In this document: positions 11,669 to 21,890 of the stretch, one piece after another
Numbering within the stretch: the first letter of the stretch is position 1
Layout of the letters: every line of letters begins with the position of its first letter
NCBI GenBank assembly: GCA_023313575.1
Contig: JAJTTP010000032.1
Coordinates: 124,001 to 188,000, forward strand
DNA length: 64,000 nt
Reading direction: 5' to 3'
Source of the DNA: Eutypella sp. D-1
Taxonomy: Eukaryota > Ascomycota > Sordariomycetes > Xylariales > Diatrypaceae
Translations under genes and position numbers: made by a program
Notes under the pieces: generated by a model
What the model was told of the DNA's origin: nothing
The model's database searches: none
What the model saw: only the letters and a program-made list of their open reading frames with translations

Positions 11669-12570
11669 ACCTTTGCCACTAAGGAAACCGAAAAATTAAG
11701 ACGGTTCTGTCCTCCAACACGGTGGTGTATAGGTTCATACCCCAAAAAAAGAAAAAGCAAAAGAAAAAGAAGTAAAGACGTTTAATACAGTTGCTATCAG
11801 GTAAATTGAGCCTGCCTCGCGTTGCAACAGATTGGTAGTTGTCAAGAAATACATATATATCCATGTACCCGGCCTTACATAGTACTGCAGATGCGCTGCA
11901 CAGCTGCATGTTTTTTATCTGCGACATGCATCGGCACCCAGACATGCGGGTTCACTAGCGCCAATCCCGCATCCCGCCCGACCCCGGGGAGCTGGGAGCG
12001 GGAACCGGGGCGGGGCCGGGGGTGGGGGGGTTGGTAAGACTACGTAGGTAGATAAATCTAACACCAAGGCAGGACCAAGCGGGAAAAAACGACGGGAACC
12101 CCCCCTGGGATTCATCCGCGTAGACGCCCCCGAACGTGTCCCGCCATGACAAGGTATGAAATAAATCGATTAAAAAAAAAAGCCTTCTCGAGTCCAGGAG
12201 AAATTCTAATTCTTAGGTTCCGCCCCGGCGCGCACGAAAAGTCCAGCTAGATGTCTGGGGACATACATTGGCCGATTAACCCACCCCCCCCCCCCCCCAC
12301 ATGAATATTCCTGAACCCCGTAAGCTCATGGTGACGGATCGGGATAAGTAGATAGATACCTAGAGCTGATAACCTATGCAGAGAAGAAGAAGAGTGAGAG
12401 GAACGAGAAAAGGAACGAGAAAAGGTGACCCGTCTTCCCTCCTCCCCCCACTGCCCCAGCTCCTCAAAGGGGGGGGGGGGGGGGGACGAAGAATCCACCA
12501 TATAGAAAGGAGAAGGGAAATCAGCTCACGACAGTGGCCAATCCTAGAAATAGAGAGCGCGCACTGGCAC

Positions 12571-12598
12571 TACCTACCTACCTACCTACCTACCTACT
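12571..12598. repeat. Tandem TACC tetranucleotide array
   Basis: Seven near-perfect TACC/CTAC units. The same tetramer recurs, singly or as palindromes around CCTAGG, in many other intergenic stretches of the window (for example 12700, 16403, 24126, 29920, 46728, 63840). Confidence 0.85.
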
Positions 12599-13459
12599 AC
12601 GTATATGTCCTCCTCGTACATAAGTACCAATACCAGAAATTCCCATAGTACATACCTAGTCATAGTATGTCGAGTCATCATCATCATCAGCTTGGTTTCC
12701 TACCTACCTATGTAGGCAAGGAAGGTATGGAAGAAGTCGAGTAGCTCTTGCGAGAGAGAGAGAGAGGGCAATGGTGTGAAGTTAGCTAGAAGTGTAACTC
12801 ATCCATCCATGCCGTAGCATCTACGTCTCAGCAATGAGCGGAGCCCAGGTTCTAAGTATATATATATATGTATAGTTCGAGGCTTTCTATCTCGTCATGC
12901 ACACAGCCAGTAAACGGTTACTTCGTATAGAGAGAGGGAAGGGTGGGCGATTATTTCTTTTGAATAAAACTTCCCTTGATCAGCGCCCTAATCGTACAGA
13001 TAGCTAGCGTAATTAAGGCTATATGCGCTTGTATGAAAGAAGAAAAAAAAAAAAACCCTTAAAAAACCTCGCTGATTCCGCGCGCCTTATGACTAGAGAG
13101 GCTTTCGTTCTCCCTTTCCCCTTCCTTTTCTTTTTTAAAAAAAACGCCGGATTAATGCTTATTTGGGTATGATTGATGATAATGATGATTGATGATGATA
13201 TCCCCCCCTCTCTCCCTCCTTGTCCATTTCCCATCCTATCCCATCCTATCCCCCAACCTTCGCCCCCCCTTTTTTGTTCTATGTGCGCGGTGGGAATCAT
13301 GGTCGTTAAAAAACTAAATCCAAAATGAGACAGAGTGAAAGAAGAAAAACAAAAAGTAAAACAACTCATTCATCATTACGTTCGTACACTCCCAAAGGGT
13401 TCCGCGCTAGTTTAGTTTAGGATTGTGAAGTCTGAGAGCCATGACCGTAGCTTCTCATC

Positions 13460-15625
13460 TCAGTCTTCGGATTGAGGCTGGTATCGCATTTCGACCAGCC
13501 AGTTCCCGTCGAAGTCGATTCCTCGGCGGATCTTCGTAGACGTCTTGCGCCAGATCGAACCCAGGCCGATGTCCGCCAGGTACAGGATCCACTCGGCGTC
13601 GGCGACGCCGAGGTCCAGGGCTTTGAGCAGGCCTTGTTTCGGGGCGCCCAGCGAGACGATCCAGCGCGGGCGGACGTACAGCTTGGCGCCGTCGATGATG
13701 CTGATCTTTCCCGTGGACGGCTCGATGCCGCTGGGGACGTCGATCGCCATCGCGAAGGCGTCGCTCCGGTTCGCCCACTCCATCAGCTCGTACGTGGTGG
13801 CCTGGTCGCTCATGCGTAGCTCCTCAAACGATATAGTGAGGCCCAGGAGGGCGTCGATGATGAATGTAACGGCGACCTGGGGCGAAGACTTCAGGCCCGC
13901 TGCAGTCTTGCTGAGATGTTCGAAAAGCTCCGATTTGGAGTAGACGGTGCCGCCGAAATTGCGGAAGAGTCTGATCTGTTTACGAAGGTCGTCGAGGAGC
14001 TCAACCTCGCGATCAATGCCAACGACGCAGACTAGAACATGGAGGCCGTGATTCCTGAGATGACGGCCTGCCGCGATTGCTCTGGAGCCTGATCTGTTGT
14101 TACCGGCCATAATGACAATCGTGATAGTACTGGTACTGGCAGCCGCTTGTCGTCTAAGGACGAGGGCAGGGTCCTCCAAAGCTTTGATAGCCACAAGCGA
14201 GATTCCCCGGCCTGCGTTTTCAGCCACTAGATCTTCTGTGAACCCGAAGTCGTTTTGGGCGACATTCTCGGCTACAAGCATCTGCAGGTGCGTGACCGCC
14301 TCGACGCGTCGATTCATCGGAAGCATGTACAGTCCCGGCAGGTTGAATCCAGAATTGACACGACTCAGGCCTCCAGCCGTAATAGAGGCACTAGCTTTAC
14401 GCGACTGGGAACGCCTGGTTGTGGAAACACGCGACTCTCCTCGTAAACGCGAAGTTCTACCGCTGCCGTCCTGACCACTTTGCCGATCACCGTTGCGAGG
14501 AGCGCCACCGTCATCAGCCTCGCTCTTCCAGAAGTCGTCGGGAGTGTCTTTTAGCTTTCCCGTTGAAGGTGATGGGAGATCGAGGACATTCTCGGTGTAG
14601 TGTAGGTTCTTCCCTCCAGCAGTTCCAGGCTTTGGTCGCGGAAGGCGATTATGCGAAACTAGCCGGGTAGCTTCATCGACCTCATCCTGAGCCTTCATCT
14701 CGTCGAAAAGCGTCTGTTTATCGAACTTTGCTAATGCTTCCTCGAAGTCAAAGTCACCGGCTTCCTGAACATCAGTTACATCCTCCGAAGCCCAACCATT
14801 GGCAGCATTTCGCCCTGGGCGGCCTTTCTGTGATTTCTTTAGAGACGCGAAGGGCTGAAATGATTTGTTGGATTGTAGCATCGGAGTCTGTCGCCAGCCC
14901 TCGCCTCGATTCGGGCGGGAGGTACTGGGCCCGGCATGATTGTTCGTATCGGCATTCCCATTGCGATCCTTTCTACGCGCTCGGTTACGGTTTCGCTTGT
15001 TTTTCGCCATAGCCTGAGACGCAGGCATTGCAGTGGGTTCCTCGAGCATCTCTTCTTCCGTTGTATCCAGTATGTTAGGGTCAGCAGGACCTAAATTTAG
15101 CTGTGCCACTGAGTTTCTTAATGCGGGGACAGTAGTTGTGTCCGAGTCATCGAGGGAAGAGTAAGTTAGGTGATCGGCAGGGTTAGGTACGAGAGGAGCT
15201 CGCTTTTCGGCGGTGTTCGGTTGTTGTGGGCCGAGATGATCAGAGACGCGATCGGGTTGTGAAGACAATTGTGAAGATAGGGGTCGTCGGCCCATGCTTA
15301 AAATAGCAGGATCTTGGAAGGACGACTTGTGAGCGACAGGCGCGGCAGGCATGGGGGGCGCCGGCACAGGGGCAGCTCGAGGGGCGGCGTGGGTAGTTGT
15401 AGGAACGAAAGCCTCCTGTCTGGGCAAAACCTTGAGATCTTCGATATTACCCGAAGGGATCTCGAGGCGCCCAAAAGTCTCATGAGACCCCAAGACAAAT
15501 CCATTGTCGAGAGTGATGTTCTCGCGGGGGACCAAATTTGAGATAGTGCCCTGGCATTGCTGTCCTGGAGGATGTAGGAGGGTGACAAGAACGAGCTTGT
15601 TTATCCACTGTGAGACGTCTGCCAT
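13460..15625 (-). CDS. EDC3: Enhancer of mRNA-decapping protein 3
   Basis: Scaffold of the cytoplasmic mRNA-decapping machinery: EDC3 binds the decapping enzyme Dcp2 and DEAD-box helicase Dhh1/DDX6 and promotes P-body assembly. It is a single exon of 721 residues. Domains in order: a divergent LSm domain at about 1-68 (from VSQWINKLVLVTLLHPPG to IEDLKVLPRQ); a long disordered linker with a basic stretch at about 208-221; the FDF motif at about 290-310 (GDFDFEEALAKFDKQTLFDE) followed by an FFD/TFG-like box DDFWKSEAD at about 363; and a C-terminal YjeF-N Rossmann domain at about 440-715, where VIMAGNNRSGSRAIAAGRHL matches the loop of that fold. This domain order is diagnostic of EDC3. In the family the YjeF-N domain dimerises and binds RNA. 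The ATG at 15625 gives the expected LSm N terminus. No intron is needed and the frame is unbroken. Confidence 0.95.
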   Translation of the reverse strand: MADVSQWINKLVLVTLLHPPGQQCQGTISNLVPRENITLDNGFVLGSHETFGRLEIPSGNIEDLKVLPRQEAFVPTTTHAAPRAAPVPAPPMPAAPVAHKSSFQDPAILSMGRRPLSSQLSSQPDRVSDHLGPQQPNTAEKRAPLVPNPADHLTYSSLDDSDTTTVPALRNSVAQLNLGPADPNILDTTEEEMLEEPTAMPASQAMAKNKRNRNRARRKDRNGNADTNNHAGPSTSRPNRGEGWRQTPMLQSNKSFQPFASLKKSQKGRPGRNAANGWASEDVTDVQEAGDFDFEEALAKFDKQTLFDEMKAQDEVDEATRLVSHNRLPRPKPGTAGGKNLHYTENVLDLPSPSTGKLKDTPDDFWKSEADDGGAPRNGDRQSGQDGSGRTSRLRGESRVSTTRRSQSRKASASITAGGLSRVNSGFNLPGLYMLPMNRRVEAVTHLQMLVAENVAQNDFGFTEDLVAENAGRGISLVAIKALEDPALVLRRQAAASTSTITIVIMAGNNRSGSRAIAAGRHLRNHGLHVLVCVVGIDREVELLDDLRKQIRLFRNFGGTVYSKSELFEHLSKTAAGLKSSPQVAVTFIIDALLGLTISFEELRMSDQATTYELMEWANRSDAFAMAIDVPSGIEPSTGKISIIDGAKLYVRPRWIVSLGAPKQGLLKALDLGVADAEWILYLADIGLGSIWRKTSTKIRRGIDFDGNWLVEMRYQPQSED

Positions 15626-17191
15626 GATTTCCGAGTATCCGAGTATCCGAGTTCAAACTATCGTTAAAATTGTTGTGTAGCTTAAAGCGTCGTCAATCCC
15701 CTGGAGAATTCTGGCTGGTCGAAGTTCTAGAGAAGGCGAGAAGACACTTGAGACGTTGACGAAATAGTTCCGAGAGGTCACAACAAGGGTTCGAGAAAAG
15801 GCGTCAGAACTTGGCTAGCTTCCCGTAATGGCAGATACGCTCAGCGACCTGTCAGATACCAGTGAATAGGAACGAACGAGCGTGGTCGTCGAGGAAGGCG
15901 GGATGAATACGAAGGAGTAGACGAGTATTTGAATATCCACGGCAGCCGCGATTCCTTCCGTCGGCAGCTATCAAGGTGAGGAAGAGAGGAAAACCTCGTC
16001 AGCTGAGGATGTCTACCTAGGCAGGCAGACTCGCAGAGTATCAAAGTGTATCTATCGTATGGCTTGTATATAATTGGATGTTGGCTGATGAAGAGAAAAA
16101 AAAACCCTGGGAATAGGAGGAGCCCCCTGCCTTCAGATTTTCTTAGTCTCAGTATCAGTTAGTTGGTTGCTTATAACCAGCTAAGGAAAAGAGTGTTGGA
16201 ATCGAATATATTATGTACAGTTCGAAGGTAGGTCAGTGGTCCAGTGGTTTGTGTTGGGTTGTTTTGGTTTGTTGGTTGATTAACTTGTAGTTTTGATCAA
16301 AGGTTATAAAAAGTTGATGATTGTGTAGGTGTGCAGGTGTGGTGGTTTGGTCTAGTATGGGAAAATAGGATATCCCCGTTATGAAGAAGAGATGAGCTGC
16401 CCCTACCTTAGGTAGTAGGTACCTAGGTACTTACCTAAGGTAGGCATGTACATAACATGGGAAAATGCGATTGAAGGTACCTAGAAAGATACGAAGTACA
16501 TACATATATTCAGTTATCGATAAGATATCGCATACACCTACGTACAGTAGGTACTTAGGTACCTGCCCAGGTCCACGGGTATGTACCGACCGGCCTGAAT
16601 CACTTGCATCTGAGATCCATCAGATCCATCCCAGTCCGACTATCACATGCCTAAAACTACCTAAATATGTCCAGCTGTAAGGTTGCAGGTTGAAGGTTCC
16701 TCACCTCCCGTAGCATCGCCTATAACATCACCGTACAACAGGAGGGATACCAACAACTTTTTCAACACAAAGAAACTTCCAACACGCAGAAAGTGGCAAG
16801 TTGTAACAATCCGCACGAATGTAACCGGTCTACCCAAGAGGTTTCTTAGGTAGGCCCTGCTTGGTGATACTCTCGGCTATCTTGAGCAAATCCAATTCTG
16901 ATTCCTGGCTTCTTTCTTTCCCCTGTTGGGCTACACCGTGACAATCAGATATTGTCAGCTCCAACCAACAACGCAAAAGTAACACCTCGTCGGTCTAAAC
17001 ACGGTAATAATTGATTATAGCTACTTACGTACAAAGGACGCTTAAAATGTACAGTAGAAATAGATCCTGAACCGATGATGATAATCGAGACAAACAAATA
17101 AACAAACACTAACGGGCATCCCCCATGCAAAAGGCGAGGCACTGGCCTCCTCCCCTCTCCTCCCCTCACCTATGTAGACAATCTCATCGGT
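15626..17191. other. Intergenic region with palindromic TACCT repeats
   Basis: This is the upstream region of EDC3 and the 3' flank of the GH28-like gene. I see no gene. It contains a perfect 12-base inverted repeat at 16403-16443 and more TAGGTACCTAGG-like words at about 16470-16565. Confidence 0.6.
16403..16443. repeat. Perfect 12-bp inverted repeat
   Basis: CTACCTTAGGTA (16403-16414) is inverted exactly at 16432-16443. The 17-base spacer itself contains GGTACCTAGGTAC, so the whole element is palindrome-rich and could extrude as a cruciform. Confidence 0.8.
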
Positions 17192-18742
17192 TCACGGCTT
17201 GAGCTTGATGCGCTCCGTAAACCCTTTATCGACGACCTTGATCTCGCTCAGGGACTTAGCCGACCACGGGCTGTCGTGGACCAGGATCCGCTGGAACGTG
17301 ACGTCGGTGACCTTGGATTTGTCGTTGACGCCCTTGACCAGCACGCCCTCGGTGCCGAGGACGCGCGCCTTGACGTTCTTGACCAGCACGTTGCTGATCG
17401 GGCCCACGCCCGCCCCGTCCTCCTGCACGTACAGCGAACACCAGCCGGCCCGGCCGTGGTAGTTGCCCTTGAGCGCCTCGATGTCCATGTTAATGAAGTT
17501 GATGCGGTCCGCCCGCGCCTCGCCGTACTTGTGGTCGATGCCGATGCCCACCGCCGCCTTGTACACCACGCCGTTGGAGAACGTGATGTCCGTCTGGTCC
17601 TCGTAGACGCCCTGCCCCAGCTTAAATCCCACGCAGTCCGTCCACGCCACACAGTCGTCGAACGTGACGTTGTCCTGCTTCCTCGGCTTGTACGGATATG
17701 GGACCGTGGTACCCGTCTGGTACGGCCACGTCTTGGTCGTGAAGCTATCGTCCGTGGCGATGGCGATCGCGCGTTGCACCAACACGTTTGTCGACTCCAT
17801 GATGTCTATGCCGTCGTCCTGCGTAACGTCGAACCGATTGAGCACCTTGAGGTTGTAGATCTCGACATCCCTGCTCTGGACGACATTCATGCCCCAAAAG
17901 GCGCTGTCGCGCAGCAGGATGCCGTCTAGGTAGAAGTTCCTCGTGCCGACCGCGGTAAGGGGCTGGGCGAGGAACCTATCTCCGGTGCGGGTCGCCCTGC
18001 CGTTCCCGTCGATGGTCCCGCGCCCGTACACCTTGATGTCGGTCGTGCCGACGTCCGTCTGGATCCACCACGTGCCGTTGAGCTTGAGATCCTTCTTCCA
18101 GTACGTGAGCTCGATGTCCTCCCGCTTTCCGGAGAAGCGTACGACCGAGCCAGGGGCGAGGTACAGGGACGTCTTGTCGCGGATCCGCAGGTGGCCGACG
18201 GTGAACACGCCCTCGGGCACGTAGACGATACTGCCCGGCTTCTCCCCCGCCTTATCCAGCGCCTTCTGGACGCCGTCGGTCACCGTGTCGCCGGACGCGT
18301 CGGCGTCGAAGTCGAGCACGTTCAAGACATTATCGTCGCCGAGCTTCGGAACTTCGCTTTCCTTCTCCGGGGGGTCGACCAGGACGACGAACTCCTTCTT
18401 GTCGTCAATTTTAATAATGTAGTAGTGCGGCTTCTTCACAGTGAACACCAGCTCGTGGTCCTCCGTCCGCGCCTCCACCGGCAGGTTCTTGGGCGAGATG
18501 TTGTAGCTGCCGATGGGCTTCTTGTCGAGCCGGCGGATCCGGAACTCGGTCGGCTTGTTGACCTCGTGCGCCACGTGCACGTAGTCGTACCGCGCGTAGC
18601 TGACCGTGTACGCGTCCTCGCCGTCGACCTTGAGCCCGAAGTGCGCCGACTTATTATAGATGGGGGCGCGCGGGTATCTGACCGCGCCCTGTACCGCCGC
18701 GGCCATGAGCGACGCTACGGCGAACACCTTGGTGAGAAGCAT
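17192..18742 (-). CDS. Secreted GH28-like (polygalacturonase-type) beta-helix hydrolase
   Basis: Probably a secreted pectin-active enzyme. It is a single exon. I start at the ATG at 18742 (516 residues) because it gives a good signal peptide, MLLTKVFAVASLMAAAVQGA, while the upstream in-frame ATG would bury it. Residues about 20-130 form an N-terminal beta-rich domain seen in some exo-acting GH28 relatives. From about 140 to the end the protein has beta-helix character with repeated asparagine/valine strands. Catalytic-type acidic motifs are present: DDGIDIMES at 309-317 (the place of NTDGID in GH28) and ATDDS at 329-333. The classical GHG and RIK motifs are altered, so substrate and even family (GH28 versus the related GH49) are uncertain. 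A TATTTAAA element lies at 18861-18854, about 112 bp upstream of the start. Third-position GC is very high, unlike the surrounding intergenic DNA. Confidence 0.78.
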   Translation of the reverse strand: MLLTKVFAVASLMAAAVQGAVRYPRAPIYNKSAHFGLKVDGEDAYTVSYARYDYVHVAHEVNKPTEFRIRRLDKKPIGSYNISPKNLPVEARTEDHELVFTVKKPHYYIIKIDDKKEFVVLVDPPEKESEVPKLGDDNVLNVLDFDADASGDTVTDGVQKALDKAGEKPGSIVYVPEGVFTVGHLRIRDKTSLYLAPGSVVRFSGKREDIELTYWKKDLKLNGTWWIQTDVGTTDIKVYGRGTIDGNGRATRTGDRFLAQPLTAVGTRNFYLDGILLRDSAFWGMNVVQSRDVEIYNLKVLNRFDVTQDDGIDIMESTNVLVQRAIAIATDDSFTTKTWPYQTGTTVPYPYKPRKQDNVTFDDCVAWTDCVGFKLGQGVYEDQTDITFSNGVVYKAAVGIGIDHKYGEARADRINFINMDIEALKGNYHGRAGWCSLYVQEDGAGVGPISNVLVKNVKARVLGTEGVLVKGVNDKSKVTDVTFQRILVHDSPWSAKSLSEIKVVDKGFTERIKLKP

Positions 18743-19935
18743 GGCGGCAGACTCTTTAGCTCCAAAAAGAAGAAAGAAGCTCGGGAACTGCTCAGTCGGT
18801 CCTTTATGGATGAGCGAGGAAGGAACCGATGCCGTTAGGTGCGTGCCGATCCCTTTAAATATGCCATATTCGCCAACGGGGCCGAGGCACAATCCCATTC
18901 CTACGACTATCTTCATAAAACTTCCTATAAAGGAAGGCGGGTCTTCCACATTCGGTGGAATACGCCAGTGCTGGGCTGATTCGGAGGGTTTTTAGTGTAA
19001 GCCACCCCCCCCCCCCCCCACGAGTTATCCTGCTATAGAAACAAGCTATCATTGTGCCCGACTACGCTCATTCGCATAGGTCGGCTCTATGTATTACATA
19101 TCCAGTTCCGCTGCTTGGTAATCTAGAACAGGAAGAGAGAAGGCTTGGGGACCCTTGAGCTCGCTTCGAACCGGATCCTTCTGTGACATGTATCTATCTA
19201 GGCAGGTAGATATGATGAGCCCCATGGCGCAGGTAATAATCTTGCGATGTGGCCCCAGTGGTAATGGGTTGTTCATCCATCTAGACCCCCCGGTGGAAAA
19301 GGTTGTCTTCGGTTTCTTATACATGGTAGCTGCTTATCAGACTCGAAGGGTAATAGCAAAAGTCGTCTGTCCAGTTTGATATAATTAACTACTTAACTCG
19401 GCACGTCCCGATGCTACTTCCATTACCAACCGCAACTAGCAGTCCGTTTGTAGATCTTTTTAGCCAAGCATTCACCTGTCCTATACCTATGTACCGAACT
19501 TTCCGAGCGTAGGCGGGCTGGCTGTCAGTGAAATGCGGGATATATAGGGGAAGTGGGTACTAACTAGCCCATCCCACACTCAACTATCCCGCACGAGATT
19601 TCAGCTGACGGGGCTATAGGGCTATAGCCCCACTGCCATACAACTACCCAATGAGCAGATTGCATACCTACATAGGCAACCACTCATTCCACTTACTCCA
19701 GACGTATAGCAAATGATTTATGGTATGTAACCGAACCGACAAGTGTTAAACGTAACGTAGGTTATGGGGTTGACATAGTGATTATATTAATATATACTGG
19801 AGAAGGAATCTATGTATGGCAGCAGGGCTGTGGCTCTGTCTATGTATGGCCGTAAGTATGGGCCGCCTAGATTCCTAAGTCTCCCAGCCACCTCCTTATT
19901 ATTCAACAACAAGAGTGTATACAGGCTCGAAAAGC
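18743..19935. other. Intergenic region
   Basis: There is no gene that I can support. It includes the promoter of the GH28-like gene (minus strand), a 15-base C run at 19005-19019, and AT-rich sequence near 19770-19800. Short open frames lack start context, splice sites and protein-like composition. Confidence 0.5.
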
Positions 19936-20314
19936 CTACGCGCAACCGGCCTCTCGCTCTATCGGGTAAAGTTAGCACAATGGGCTCTTTCTTGCGTCTC
20001 AACGGACTGTCATTCTAGTCCTGAGGGAAGTTCCCCCCCCCTCCCCCCAGTCGTGTTTTCCGGAACTCAGAGGGGAGGAGGAGAGAGGGAGGGGGGGGGG
20101 GGGGTCGGGGCGACTTACTACAGGTGCTGAGTATACCCGCGCTGCAGAAGTTGAACTCATCCGAGTTCCTGGGAAACTTGCCACAGTAGTGCTTGATTCG
20201 CGAGCTGAAACACTGCCACACTTCGTCCTCGCAGGCGTCCCGCGGCACGACCGGGCTCGTGGCGCCGAGGGTCGCGAGGAACGCGATGGTAGAGATTAAG
20301 GCTGAGACGCGCAT
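19936..20314 (-). CDS. Candidate small secreted six-cysteine protein
   Basis: Two exons: 20314-20119 and 19958-19936. The 160-bp intron has a GTAAGT donor and ends GCTAAC followed by TTTACCCGATAG, an ideal branch site and acceptor. The product is 72 residues. The N terminus MRVSALISTIAFLATLGATS is a clear signal peptide, followed by PVVPR and a mature chain of about 47 residues with six cysteines (in DAC, WQC, HYC, FNFC, STC and GCA). The sixth cysteine appears only after splicing, which supports the exon join. Small size, secretion and an even number of cysteines suggest a disulfide-bonded extracellular protein such as an effector or antimicrobial-type peptide. No named family is recognised. 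The intron carries a 14-base G run on the plus strand (20091-20104). A TATAAATA element on the minus strand at 20485-20478 lies about 164 bp upstream. Confidence 0.55.
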
Positions 20315-21890
20315 CTTGGTCGTACAGAGTGTTAGGTCCTCTATGTGTGTGTGTGGTAGAGGGTATAGGAAGGGCGTGCAGGTGAGCTGGAACTATGTTG
20401 CAATGAATGCAGTGAATTTGTGCAGGTCTGTAGATCCTCGAGCTGATGTGTCGCAGAAGGGACGCATGACGAGAAGATATTTATATTCCTGGACGAACAC
20501 TCTCGAAGAGCTATCGATGTTTAACTATGCTTGGATCTGCACAAGCATTTGCTTCCCAGGGGCTGGCTCCATCAAGCTGCGTAGCACACGACCCCATAGC
20601 CCCAGCCGCCCCAAGCTAACTACTGCTCATCTAGGAGAATCTCAATCAACGTGATGGAAAGAGAGCGGCTTATCCGTCCCGACCCGCGGCTTTACACGGC
20701 TTCCGATAGTCCTTCCATGCATATCGGTGTATACCGTAGTTATGGGAGCTAAAGAGAGCAAGGCGAGAATCCTACCGCTGATTTCCCCCCAAATATTATT
20801 ACGCAGCTGAATCCTGGCATTTTTGAACCTGCTAGTGTCATACCCAATCATATCACCGTCGTCAATAATTATCCAGGGCGAGGAGCACGCTAATATCAAT
20901 ATTACTACGTAGAGGCACAGATCGTGTCTTTTAAGCTTCGGTCAAATGCTGCGTTCCTGCTTACAGCGTCGTCCGTCTTATAATCAACCTTGCGTTTTCT
21001 TTCCTGATATCTTCAGGGGTTTGTATAAAAGCCTTACTTACAAACCCTATCGTCGTGGCTGTGACCTCACAACGAGATATCGGTATTTCGGCCAGTACAA
21101 GGCGTCAAGGTATGCTCCTTCAGATAACAGAGCATAGGAAATCCTTCCGCAAACAGCGCCAGCTGCGTTCTCTAGGTATGATAATCATAAATAATCATCA
21201 ACATGATCGAAAGATTCCTGCACTATCCCGCATACATAAGTAACAACATTCGAGTGCCGAGGAACCACACACGAGCCCCCCATGAGCCACCTCCCCACTT
21301 CCTTCGACGAAGGATCCCACTAGTCAACTCACAGCGCCGCCCCCCCACTTCCTTTAACGGAGGATTCGACTAGCCAACTTACAAACCCCCCGAGAAGGAT
21401 CAAAGTCTCGGATCGGGCGGCGGGAGGGGAATGGCTTTGTTGTCGAAAGGGTGACTTAGTAAATAGGCGGGTGGCCAGGCGGCAAAAAAAAGGATGCGCC
21501 ATACAGTATGCGTGCGTGCAAGAGAAGGGGGGTGATTTCCTATTAAATTGGAGAGATATGTTTGCCCGGTCGCCGCAAAAGGCATGTATGTAACGCCTAT
21601 GAGGGAAATGAGAAGAAGGAAGTGGAAGAGAGAGAAAAGCGGAGAAATGGACGACCTTCACATCAGTGACGGGCCCTGCGTTACTTCTAGAGGAAATACG
21701 GAGGCTTCATAGTAGGTAGGTTATCTGCTTCTTGTTGAAAGGCCAACTAGATGCAGCGAGGCGGGGTCGTATGACAGTGGCTCGTACTTGTGTTATATAT
21801 TAATCTGCTAGAAATGCGAAAGCCACAAAACTCGCACTCATATATGTCTATAGACCTTTTCTACCAAGGCCCTCTTTAAAACTCCAGCGT
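20315..21890. other. Intergenic region
   Basis: It contains the TATAAATA element of the small secreted protein (20478-20485, minus strand) and a degenerate 50-bp tandem repeat at 21293-21384. A minus-strand open frame at 20899-20642 reads like protein (LRNNIWGEISGRILALLSLA) but starts only at a non-ATG codon and has no visible exon partner. I do not annotate it as a gene. Confidence 0.5.
21293..21384. repeat. Degenerate 50-bp tandem duplication
   Basis: Two copies of about 42 bases (21293-21334 and 21343-21384) share CCCCACTTCCTT, ACTAG and CAACT blocks in the same order. Most differences between the copies are transitions. Confidence 0.65.

Larger units (their letters stand above)
11424..13459. 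other. Intergenic region between two convergent genes
   Basis: There is no gene here. It holds the 3' flanks of the NmrA-like gene and of EDC3. Visible repeats: (AC)n(AT)n at 11631-11668, a 15-base C run at 12284-12298, a 17-base G run at 12469-12485, tandem TACC units at 12571-12598, a GA run near 12753-12767, and a GATGATAAT-like stretch at 13170-13200. Confidence 0.6.

Noticed and set aside
17276..18838. Long plus-strand frames across the GH28-like gene (217 and 215 codons)
   Set aside because: They are mirror frames of a high-GC3 gene, with Val/Asp/Arg-rich composition and no domain.
18743..18949. N-terminal extension of the GH28-like protein to the ATG at 18949
   Set aside because: It would place 69 residues before a clear signal peptide and overlap the likely TATA element.
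20642..20899. Minus-strand frame reading like protein
   Set aside because: No ATG at its start, no splice partner and no recognisable domain. Noted only as a possible relic.
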